DNA of 64,000 nt from NCBI RefSeq assembly GCF_038433205.1, contig NZ_JBCDNA010000001.1, positions 62,001-126,000 of the forward strand. Reading direction: 5' to 3'. Made by a program: the position numbers and the translations under genes. Under the pieces are notes generated by a model that was not told where the DNA came from, searched no databases, and saw nothing but the letters and a program-made list of their open reading frames with translations. Shown here piece by piece: positions 1 to 6,577 of this stretch; the stretch's first letter is position 1; every line of letters starts with the position of its first letter. This stretch comes from Lutimonas vermicola. Lineage in GTDB: Bacteria; Bacteroidota; Bacteroidia; Flavobacteriales; Flavobacteriaceae.

Positions 1-93
1 ATCATTTACTCTTTTTTTTTAATACATCAGGCGACTGTCTTGGCCAGAAAAAGCGTCAATTGGTATTGTAAAAATCATTTTTTTTGACCAAAA

Positions 94-118
94 ATATCCC
101 CGCTCAAGGCGGGGATAT
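94..118 (-). terminator. Terminator of the sulfur operon
   Basis: A perfect 10-bp inverted repeat (ATATCCCCGC / GCGGGGATAT) with a 5-nt loop lies about 50 bases past the last gene of the minus-strand operon. On the minus strand it runs into a T-rich stretch, as expected of an intrinsic terminator. Confidence 0.8.
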
Positions 119-165
119 TTCACAAAGCAATCAAACTAATTGTGAAGACGTCATAATGCAAATTA

Positions 166-789
166 TCAACAGCCTCCTTCTGGCATTTTCTTTTTCTTTT
201 TAGGTTGTGTGATGACTTTTTTCTTTGGAGCCAGAGCAGGTTTAGCTTCAACTTTTTTAATTTTTTGAATGCTTGCCTTTCTCATTGTTTCAGCAAAATC
301 GTACGAAGGCTTTCCAACTTCCACATTTTTTACATGGAATTGTCTGTTCTCATAAGAGGTCCTGATACTTAGTATCTTTATCTGCTCATAACCCATTTGA
401 AACAAAAGCATCCATACGGCATCGGCATCCTGCGGATGTTCACCGTAAATGATCACTGTTTTTTCTGTTGGTTCCTCATCACTAAAACTACCATTACCCA
501 GTGCTTCCAGGATTTGACTTATGGGAATGTTGATGGCATTATCGAGGTGACCTTTTGAAAAATCAAAATTAGTTCTGATATCAATAAGTTTATACGTTGA
601 CGGATCTAAATTTTTGAAGTCATCCAACGAAATTAGATGATTACTATTAGTGACAACTTCCAAAGTTTTGGCCGAACTGTTTGAAAAACTGAACTCGGGT
701 TTTCTAAATGTGAGTAAACCGATCACAATAACTAACAAAAAGAGTATGGCCGATATGGATATTCTTTTTGTTTTTTCTAGTTCTTTCAT
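166..789 (-). CDS. Membrane-anchored rhodanese-like protein with single C-terminal cysteine (copy 1)
   Basis: The 207-residue protein has an N-terminal membrane anchor (about residues 10-28) and a rhodanese fold, recognisable from the LIDIRTNFDFSKGHLDNAIN stretch (about 68-87). The catalytic loop reads YGEHPQDAD, so the expected active-site Cys is Gly116 and classical sulfurtransferase chemistry should be impossible. After the domain comes a basic, proline-containing tail ending KKKKKMPEGGC, and that last residue is the only cysteine in the protein. It is the last gene of the Mo-enzyme/NrfD/YeeE operon and a paralogue of its neighbour, which has the same tail. The single anchor suggests a periplasmic domain. 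I infer a sulfur-binding or carrier role, analogous to but not homologous with the GGC arm of SoxY. Function is not established. Confidence 0.85.
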   Translation of the reverse strand: MKELEKTKRISISAILFLLVIVIGLLTFRKPEFSFSNSSAKTLEVVTNSNHLISLDDFKNLDPSTYKLIDIRTNFDFSKGHLDNAINIPISQILEALGNGSFSDEEPTEKTVIIYGEHPQDADAVWMLLFQMGYEQIKILSIRTSYENRQFHVKNVEVGKPSYDFAETMRKASIQKIKKVEAKPALAPKKKVITQPKKKKKMPEGGC

Positions 790-827
790 CTTTTGTGGGA
801 TATAGGTTATTTACAATAATGGGTTAT

Positions 828-1493
828 TTAGCAGCCTCCTTCGGGCATTTTTTTCTTTTTTTTGGGCTTGGTAATCACCTTTTTTGGTGCTTTCTTTTTG
901 ATCACTTTGGTTTCGATTTCAACCGTATCATTGGCCACGCCAAAGTATTTTCCTGCAGCCTTTCTAAATGCATATAATTCAAATGCTTCATTAGACATTG
1001 TTTCTTTTGGATATGGGGGTTCGATTATGGTCTCAAACCAGGCGTTTAGACCGCCATCCAGCACATAAAGTCTTTGATAACCCAGTCGGTTGCCAATCAT
1101 CCAGGCTTCATTGGCCAAAAAATTGTCGTTGGCAAAAAGCACAATATCGTAAATGTCCTGATTGAGATAAGCATTCAGGTTTTTATCAAACATCTGAGCA
1201 AGAGGTATATGTATCGCGTTGGGAAGGCTGAATTTCTCAAATTCCTCAGTAGTTCTGGTATCAATTAGCAATAAAACGGGATCTTGATTGACCATTCTGT
1301 CTGCCATGAGATCTGTTGAAATATACCTTTCTGTACTCAATAAATTTTTCACGAATTGTTCGGGTGGGATACCATCGTGTTTTTGATGTTTTGGAATCAA
1401 AAATAACCCACCTGCCAATAAGATCAGGATCAAGGCTAAAAACTGATAACTTCTTTTTACCAGGATTTTTTTTGTTGTATACGTTGCTGACAT
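828..1493 (-). CDS. Membrane-anchored rhodanese-like protein with single C-terminal cysteine (copy 2)
   Basis: The 221-residue protein has an N-terminal anchor (about residues 17-33), a rhodanese domain (LLIDTRTTEEFEKFSLPNAI, about 75-94; VLDGGLNAW further on) and a basic tail ending PKKKKKMPEGGC. The position of the catalytic Cys is occupied by Ala121 in the loop LFANDNFLANEA. The only cysteine of the whole protein is the final residue. It shares this tail with the next gene downstream although the domains have diverged, so the tail looks like the constrained part. It lies just downstream of the YeeE-type transporter genes in the same operon. Family assignment is secure; the carrier role is inference. 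Confidence 0.85.
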   Translation of the reverse strand: MSATYTTKKILVKRSYQFLALILILLAGGLFLIPKHQKHDGIPPEQFVKNLLSTERYISTDLMADRMVNQDPVLLLIDTRTTEEFEKFSLPNAIHIPLAQMFDKNLNAYLNQDIYDIVLFANDNFLANEAWMIGNRLGYQRLYVLDGGLNAWFETIIEPPYPKETMSNEAFELYAFRKAAGKYFGVANDTVEIETKVIKKKAPKKVITKPKKKKKMPEGGC

Positions 1494-1504
1494 ATGAAGC
1501 TATT

Positions 1505-2095
1505 TTAGTAAAAAACTTTCTTGACTCGTTTCCTGACCACATCTGAAATATAGAAGGCCAGGATGGCAATCAGGGTAAAAATAAAAATGATCAGATAAGG
1601 GGATATACCCAGAGTTTCATCAAGGGTAATATGTCCCAGATTTGATTTTTCATAAAGTGGTTGTAACCAGGTAAAGGATTCAGAAAAAATAACGATCCCT
1701 ATAAAGAGCCCTATGGTGAAAATGATGCCGTCTATTTTTCCAATGCCCGCGGCGCATAAACTTGTTCCGGGACAAAATCCGCCTGCCAGGAATCCTATTC
1801 CCATGATAAAACCACCAACTATAGCAGCCCAGAGGTAGGTAGGTTGTACAAAGAGTTGGGTCATATCGATCCAGTTGAGATAATCCATATAGTTCAAGCC
1901 GATAAGCGCAACTATACATGCCGTAAAGAATACCTTTAAAACAGCAAAGTCATAGCCATAAAAAACACCGATAAGTTTTCGTGAGGAGGAAAACCCTGAA
2001 GCTTCCATGATATAGCCAAAGGCAATTCCTATAAGAATGGCCAACACAAAGTTCCATTCGGCAGGTATGAATTCATTTGGAATAAGAGGTCCCAT
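1505..2095 (-). CDS. YeeE/YedE family half-size transporter (196 aa)
   Basis: This is a hydrophobic multi-pass protein of the YeeE/YedE (DUF395, sulphur transport) family. The signature GGFCPGTSLC supplies two cysteines (C108 and C114) in a conserved glycine-rich loop. In full-length family members such as the thiosulfate importer TsuA, cysteines in loops of this kind pass thiosulfate through the membrane. The protein is about half the length of such two-fold pseudo-symmetric members, and the other half is apparently supplied by the gene immediately upstream. I infer import of thiosulfate or a related sulfur species for, or from, the periplasmic Mo-enzyme in the same operon. Confidence 0.85.
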   Translation of the reverse strand: MGPLIPNEFIPAEWNFVLAILIGIAFGYIMEASGFSSSRKLIGVFYGYDFAVLKVFFTACIVALIGLNYMDYLNWIDMTQLFVQPTYLWAAIVGGFIMGIGFLAGGFCPGTSLCAAGIGKIDGIIFTIGLFIGIVIFSESFTWLQPLYEKSNLGHITLDETLGISPYLIIFIFTLIAILAFYISDVVRKRVKKVFY

Positions 2096-2114
2096 GTTTT
2101 GATAGTTTTATTGA

Positions 2115-2645
2115 TTAAATCCAGTTTTTTCTAAAGAAATACGCCACGAGATATCCGGTTCCAAAAATTGAAAGCATGCTTATAAATCCTGCGGTTGCCA
2201 TTACTGAGACACCACTTAAGGCAGCGCCACTGGTGCAACCCCTGGCGATTTGAGCCCCAAAACCAAAAAGCAGCCCTCCAATGAGTGCAAAGACTAATCT
2301 TCTGTTTGCCGAAATTTTAGGTGAATGTTGTGTTTTTAACTTGATTCGTCCTGTGATAGCTCCTGAAAGAAAAGCGCCCATGATGACTCCGAGTGCTTCA
2401 AAAACCAGCCAGTTATTCATTGGGGATGTTTCTTTGTTTAAATTTTTTTTATAGTAAGCATTATTTTCAGTGTGCTCGGGCGAAACCTTATTAATGACTG
2501 TGACAACATCACTTTTCACAGCTCCGCCAGCTCCTAATCCCCTGCCTGTAATATAGAAAGTGAAAATGATCAATAAGCCAAGCAGGAAGCCTCCAAAATA
2601 TGGATTCCAGTAAACGTGCCTTTTGTTTTGTTTTTCCTTTTGCAT
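2115..2645 (-). CDS. YeeE/YedE family half-size transporter (176 aa)
   Basis: This is the second half-size YeeE/YedE protein: a short cytoplasmic N-terminus, a first membrane segment (about 16-34), an extended polar loop, then further membrane segments. The family cysteine is in GAQIARGCTSGAALSG (C137). It lies between the NrfD gene (4 bp gap) and the 196-residue YeeE gene (19 bp gap), so the two are almost certainly co-translated. They probably form a heterodimer equivalent to one full-length YeeE. Substrate is inferred to be thiosulfate or another small sulfur compound; the sequence alone does not fix it. Confidence 0.85.
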   Translation of the reverse strand: MQKEKQNKRHVYWNPYFGGFLLGLLIIFTFYITGRGLGAGGAVKSDVVTVINKVSPEHTENNAYYKKNLNKETSPMNNWLVFEALGVIMGAFLSGAITGRIKLKTQHSPKISANRRLVFALIGGLLFGFGAQIARGCTSGAALSGVSVMATAGFISMLSIFGTGYLVAYFFRKNWI

Positions 2646-2649
2646 TTTG

Positions 2650-3591
2650 TCAGTATAAATATCTTGTTAGTTGTCCGGCTTCAATCATGACCATTCTAAA
2701 AATAAGCCCCCCTATTAGAATGAGTATGGCTGGAATCGCCACGGGTACTTTATAGCCAAGAAGCTCTATTCCCTCTAAAATGGCGGGGAAAATCAGTCCG
2801 AGAATAATCACAAACACAAAGAACATAACCGTATATTCTCCGCCAATGAGGATGTCAAGGGCTTCCAACTGTACGGCAGATCCGGCGTACATTCCCATAA
2901 TCATATGTACAATAAGGGCAAGTTCTATAAAGATCAGGGCGAGATCTATTTTGCTAAATAATTTCCGTTCATAATGATCTTTAGAAAATAAAATAATACA
3001 GGCTGCACCCGTTGAAAGTCCCGATACCAGGAACAAAGGTCCTAAGATGGCATTATTCCAAAGCGGCCGTGCATTAAAGGCAGAAAGAAGTATACCTGTA
3101 TATATACCGAGAATTAAAGATAAGGGTAACATGATTAACGCCAAATTCCTTCTGTTTTTAATAAGAAATTGCTCAATTTGTTTTAACCATTTGAATTTTA
3201 GATCCCATTTTGGGAAGAGTTCAGAAAAGTAGCTCAAGATCCATAGAAATGTTCCGATAGTTATAAAAAGAAGTACCCAGGCACCCCAAGACATCGGTGA
3301 TTCAATTCTTATCGTGGTATACAATCTCCAAACATAAAGTTTGTGCGTAAGATCATAGAACAAGGCCAGGAGACCTATGATCAGCGCAATAAGAACGATG
3401 ATCATTGCTGGTTTAATCGCTGTTTGCACCTGCTTTTCTCGTCTTAGTACGGTAAAGAGGGAAGCAAAAAATATGATTCCTGCTGCCATACCTCCTAAAA
3501 AAAGGTATAGTGAAATGGGAAAATGCCATATTTCCAGATACGGATCAATTTTAGGAATATTTCTGCCGCTGATAAATATTTCTTCTTGCAT
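2650..3591 (-). CDS. NrfD/PsrC-type membrane subunit of a Mo-oxidoreductase
   Basis: The 313-residue integral membrane protein has about eight hydrophobic segments and the NrfD/PsrC family layout. It opens with a short polar N-terminus followed by a segment starting at WHFPISLYLFLGGMAAG. Proteins of this family anchor a ferredoxin subunit and exchange electrons with the quinone pool. It follows the FeS gene directly, completing an A-B-C set as in polysulfide/thiosulfate reductases and related sulfur oxidoreductases. Direction of electron flow (reduction or oxidation of the sulfur substrate) cannot be read from the sequence. Symbol withheld because Psr, Phs, Sre and Soe-like systems share this architecture. 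Confidence 0.88.
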   Translation of the reverse strand: MQEEIFISGRNIPKIDPYLEIWHFPISLYLFLGGMAAGIIFFASLFTVLRREKQVQTAIKPAMIIVLIALIIGLLALFYDLTHKLYVWRLYTTIRIESPMSWGAWVLLFITIGTFLWILSYFSELFPKWDLKFKWLKQIEQFLIKNRRNLALIMLPLSLILGIYTGILLSAFNARPLWNNAILGPLFLVSGLSTGAACIILFSKDHYERKLFSKIDLALIFIELALIVHMIMGMYAGSAVQLEALDILIGGEYTVMFFVFVIILGLIFPAILEGIELLGYKVPVAIPAILILIGGLIFRMVMIEAGQLTRYLY

Positions 3592-3603
3592 GATGTTGTG
3601 GTA

Positions 3604-4137
3604 TCAGATTAAATAATAAACATTTGGTTTTGTTCCAGCTTCTGGAGCGAGCACTTTGTGTTTTCTTGACTGAAGAAGGTGTGAAACCTTGCTTGTCGGA
3701 TCGTCAAGATCTCCAAAATACATACACTTGGTTGGACAGACTGAAACACAGGCGGGAAGTTGCCCTTCTTTTAACCTTTGTGCGCAGAATGTGCATTTAT
3801 CCACATATCCGTCAGGGTGTTGGAACCTTGCATCGTAAGGACAGGATTCTATACATGCCCCGCAACCAATGCATTCGCCTGCTGTGACAAGAACAATTCC
3901 GCCTTCAGCCACATGGCTGGCTCCTGTTGGGCAGCATCTTACGCATGGGGCGTTGTCGCAATGATTACAGCGTTCAGATTTGAGTTCCAGTTCGACGTGT
4001 GGATATGACCCGTTGACAGATTCAGTTACCCAGTCTCTGCAATATCCTATAGGTACGTTATTTTCAGTTTGACAAGCGACAACACAATCACTGCAACCGA
4101 CGCATTTCAGCGTATCTATGACCATGGCATATTTCAT
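3604..4137 (-). CDS. 4Fe-4S ferredoxin subunit (PsrB/PhsB type)
   Basis: The 177-residue protein carries four cysteine groups that together can bind four [4Fe-4S] clusters: CVGCSDCVVAC near the N-terminus, CNHCDNAPCVRCC, CIGCGACIESC, and CTFCAQRL with the later CVSVCPTKC. It is the electron-transfer subunit between the molybdopterin protein and the NrfD membrane subunit. Its start codon overlaps the stop of the molybdopterin gene by 4 bp (ATGA), which indicates translational coupling. It has no signal peptide of its own, so it is probably exported with the Tat-dependent catalytic subunit, as known for this enzyme class. Confidence 0.92.
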   Translation of the reverse strand: MKYAMVIDTLKCVGCSDCVVACQTENNVPIGYCRDWVTESVNGSYPHVELELKSERCNHCDNAPCVRCCPTGASHVAEGGIVLVTAGECIGCGACIESCPYDARFQHPDGYVDKCTFCAQRLKEGQLPACVSVCPTKCMYFGDLDDPTSKVSHLLQSRKHKVLAPEAGTKPNVYYLI

Positions 4138-6377
4138 AGTATAGTCTCTTTAATTGGGTTATCAAGTAAAATTTTCACAAAGTTGCCTCTCATGCCTGTG
4201 CCACCCATAAGTGGGTCGATTGCTATTCTTGAAATCAATTCTGTGTCACTAGCTCCCTTGCCATGTGCCCTTGTTAATTTTTTATTGGAATGACCGAAAC
4301 CGTGATACATATACACCGAGTCCCATCTGATCCTTTCAGTTACCCTGACCTTAATAGGAAAACTTGAATTTACTCCATCCTGATTTTGAAGCCAGACTTC
4401 CTGATTATTTTTCAAGCCTTCAATTCTGGCTACTTTTGGATTCACCCAAAGCATATTTTCGCTGGTAAGATCACTTAGGTTAGGATTGTTAATCGTTCTG
4501 CTGAATGTATGCATGGGCGATCTTCCGTAATTGAGTCGGTAAAAACCTTGCTTAGGGCTGTCATGAGACGTGTATACCGGAATAGGATCTAATCCATGAC
4601 TAGCCAATTCCTCAGAATAGAATTCAATTTTTCCACTTGGTGTAGCAAATTCATGCGTTTTACCCTTCTGCATATACAGGGCTCCTGATTTTCGTTTAAA
4701 GTTTTTTACACCGATTTTTTTCATCTCTTCCAGTGAACTGCCCATCTCTTTCAACTGCCAGTCGATAACTTCTTCATAGTCGTTATAATTAAAATATTCG
4801 GCCAGGTCCAATCGATTTCCAATCTCTTTGGCCATCCACCAGGCTGGCTTAGAATTGTATTTTGGAGGAACGGCCGGAGACCTTAAAGCGATTGATGGTT
4901 CTCTGTTGGTTGCTGATCTTATGCCATCGTAACGTTCCAAATAAGTACATTCTGGTAGAATAACATCTGCATATCCGGTGATCTCCATAGGCATGGTGTC
5001 CATGACTACCATAAAGTCAAGAGATTGAATAGCTTCTTCGATAACCTTCCGCTTAGGTACAGAGGCCACCAGGTTGGTACCGGCTACAAACCAGCCTTTG
5101 ATCGGGTATTTTTGATCAGCACCCGGTATTGAGGCTTTGATAACTTCCATGGTACTTCCCATTTCTGCAAATGGATATTTTTCAACAAGTTCTTTCCAAC
5201 CCCATTTTGGATGCGGATATGGCGGATGTGGAAATTTGGGAACCGAAATTTTTTCTTTAAAGTAAAACCCACCTCTGTTACCCCACGAACCTAGTAGTCC
5301 GTTGAGTATGGCAATGGCGCGTGCTCTTTGAGAATCATCTCCATACCAGGTAACGTGCCTGCCAGGATGAACGATGGTTGAAGGAGCAGCGGCTGCCATA
5401 ATTCTTGCCGTTTTTCGAATCTCTTTTGGTTTAACAGTTGTGATGCCATAGGCCCATTCCGGGCTAAAGGGTTTTACATGTTTTTTTAAGGCTTCAAAAC
5501 CGGAGCCATACTTTTCTACATACTCTTTGTTGTAAATGTCTTCATAAATCAAAACGTGCATCCAGGATAACAATAAGGCGATATCCGTTGCAGGTTTAAT
5601 GGCGAGCCAATGTTGAGATTTACTGGCGGCGGTAGAACATCTCGGGTCTACTGTAATGATGTTGGCACCATTATCGATAGCATCCGACATTTCCTGAACC
5701 TGACTGTTGTGCATATTTTCACCGATATGCGACCCAATAAGTACAAGACACTTCGTGTCTCTTATGTCAGTGGGTTCAGGTGATCCTACCCAGGAACCAA
5801 AAGTAAGGCCGAATCCGGTTTCCCGGGGTCCGCGGCATTGGGCATAGGCTGGTTCGGCAACAGTGTCTGAACCATATGCTTTGAAAAGATGTTCCAAATG
5901 ACTTCCAGGTGAACCGTGTTTGATAAGTGCCATTGATTCAGGGCCATATTCAGTTTTAATCTTCTCCATGTTTTTGGCTACCAAATCAAGTGCTTCTTCC
6001 CAACTGGCTTCTCTGAAGCTGTCTTTTCCGTCAATTTTGGTTCTTATTAATGGAGTTTTCAGGCGATCCTCATCAGTATACATACCAACTCCTCCTGTAC
6101 CTCTTGGGCAGAGACGTCCGTAACAATGAGGGTCATTTTCATTTCCAATGATTTTTTGGATGTTACCCTTTTCATCTGAATAAACCCAGGCGGCACATTT
6201 CCAAAAACAAACCTCACAGTAGGTAGCAGACCTGCTTAGTATTGAGCCAATCTTTTTATCCTTTGCTCCATTGGAATTCATATCGGAAGGTATGGCACTA
6301 AGGGCAGTGGTTGTAAATGCGATGCCACTGGCACCTAGCGCTGATATTTTAATAAATGACCTTCTTGAATTATCCAT
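4134..6377 (-). CDS. Tat-exported molybdopterin oxidoreductase (PsrA/PhsA/SoeA-like)
   Basis: This is the catalytic subunit of a DMSO-reductase-family enzyme (747 aa). It begins with a twin-arginine signal (RRSFIK, residues 5-10, then a hydrophobic stretch to about 30). A cysteine set for one [4Fe-4S] cluster follows (C54-x2-C57-x3-C61 and C90). AYAQCRGPRE places C181 where the Mo-ligating cysteine sits in polysulfide and thiosulfate reductases. The C-terminal part has the molybdopterin dinucleotide-binding fold. It is the first gene of an operon with FeS and NrfD subunits, YeeE transporters and rhodanese-like proteins, so a sulfur compound (thiosulfate, polysulfide, tetrathionate or sulfite) is the likely substrate. 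Formate or nitrate enzymes fit the context less well. Confidence 0.88.
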   Translation of the reverse strand: MDNSRRSFIKISALGASGIAFTTTALSAIPSDMNSNGAKDKKIGSILSRSATYCEVCFWKCAAWVYSDEKGNIQKIIGNENDPHCYGRLCPRGTGGVGMYTDEDRLKTPLIRTKIDGKDSFREASWEEALDLVAKNMEKIKTEYGPESMALIKHGSPGSHLEHLFKAYGSDTVAEPAYAQCRGPRETGFGLTFGSWVGSPEPTDIRDTKCLVLIGSHIGENMHNSQVQEMSDAIDNGANIITVDPRCSTAASKSQHWLAIKPATDIALLLSWMHVLIYEDIYNKEYVEKYGSGFEALKKHVKPFSPEWAYGITTVKPKEIRKTARIMAAAAPSTIVHPGRHVTWYGDDSQRARAIAILNGLLGSWGNRGGFYFKEKISVPKFPHPPYPHPKWGWKELVEKYPFAEMGSTMEVIKASIPGADQKYPIKGWFVAGTNLVASVPKRKVIEEAIQSLDFMVVMDTMPMEITGYADVILPECTYLERYDGIRSATNREPSIALRSPAVPPKYNSKPAWWMAKEIGNRLDLAEYFNYNDYEEVIDWQLKEMGSSLEEMKKIGVKNFKRKSGALYMQKGKTHEFATPSGKIEFYSEELASHGLDPIPVYTSHDSPKQGFYRLNYGRSPMHTFSRTINNPNLSDLTSENMLWVNPKVARIEGLKNNQEVWLQNQDGVNSSFPIKVRVTERIRWDSVYMYHGFGHSNKKLTRAHGKGASDTELISRIAIDPLMGGTGMRGNFVKILLDNPIKETIL

Positions 6378-6398
6378 GATCTGTTATTTTATTTCTTA

Positions 6399-6414
6399 TG
6401 ATACTGCATTATCA
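6399..6414. promoter_or_regulatory. 16-bp inverted repeat, Crp/Fnr-like, psrA-side
   Basis: TGATACTGCATTATCA has symmetric TGATA / TATCA arms and lies 22-37 bp upstream of the molybdopterin gene start. It shares its layout and CTGC core with the dyad at 6488-6503. A position overlapping the promoter would suit a repressor or roadblock, but the promoter itself is not clear. Confidence 0.5.
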
Positions 6415-6466
6415 GTCTTGCAGATCATATTCTGGGTAAAATTAGAGGGGAACAGCAGTTGTTTTG

Positions 6467-6480
6467 ATGATAAATATCAT
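6467..6480. promoter_or_regulatory. 14-bp palindrome in divergent control region
   Basis: ATGATAAATATCAT is a perfect 6-bp inverted repeat with a 2-nt spacer, between the Mo-enzyme and cytochrome genes. It is A/T-rich, so chance is possible, but it sits between two larger dyads. Confidence 0.4.
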
Positions 6481-6487
6481 ATTGAAT

Positions 6488-6503
6488 TGTGACTGCGGTC
6501 ACA
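6488..6503. promoter_or_regulatory. Crp/Fnr-family consensus operator
   Basis: TGTGACTGCGGTCACA matches the TGTGA-N6-TCACA consensus of Crp-type regulators exactly, with 6-bp perfect arms. It is 75 bp upstream of the cytochrome start, a distance compatible with activation. A Crp/Fnr-family regulator responding to oxygen, redox state or energy supply is inferred; none is encoded in this window. Confidence 0.65.
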
Positions 6504-6577
6504 TACCCAAGACTAAAAACTGCTATTACTCATACTTTGCCATATCATTGATGCTTAGCTTTGCTGAAAAGTTACTA

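Noticed and set aside
166..1493. C-terminal cysteine as a membrane-anchoring lipid site
   Set aside because: Each protein already has an N-terminal membrane anchor and bacteria lack C-terminal prenylation of this kind; a sulfur-binding role is simpler, though not proven.
4134..6377. Mo enzyme as formate dehydrogenase or nitrate reductase
   Set aside because: No selenocysteine codon, FDH accessory or nar genes; the Mo-ligand Cys context and sulfur-linked neighbours fit sulfur chemistry better.
6464..6577. An in-frame upstream extension of the 12-heme cytochrome gene
   Set aside because: The added 38 residues begin inside the operator dyads and are not signal-like; the ATG at 6578 gives a proper charged start before the anchor.
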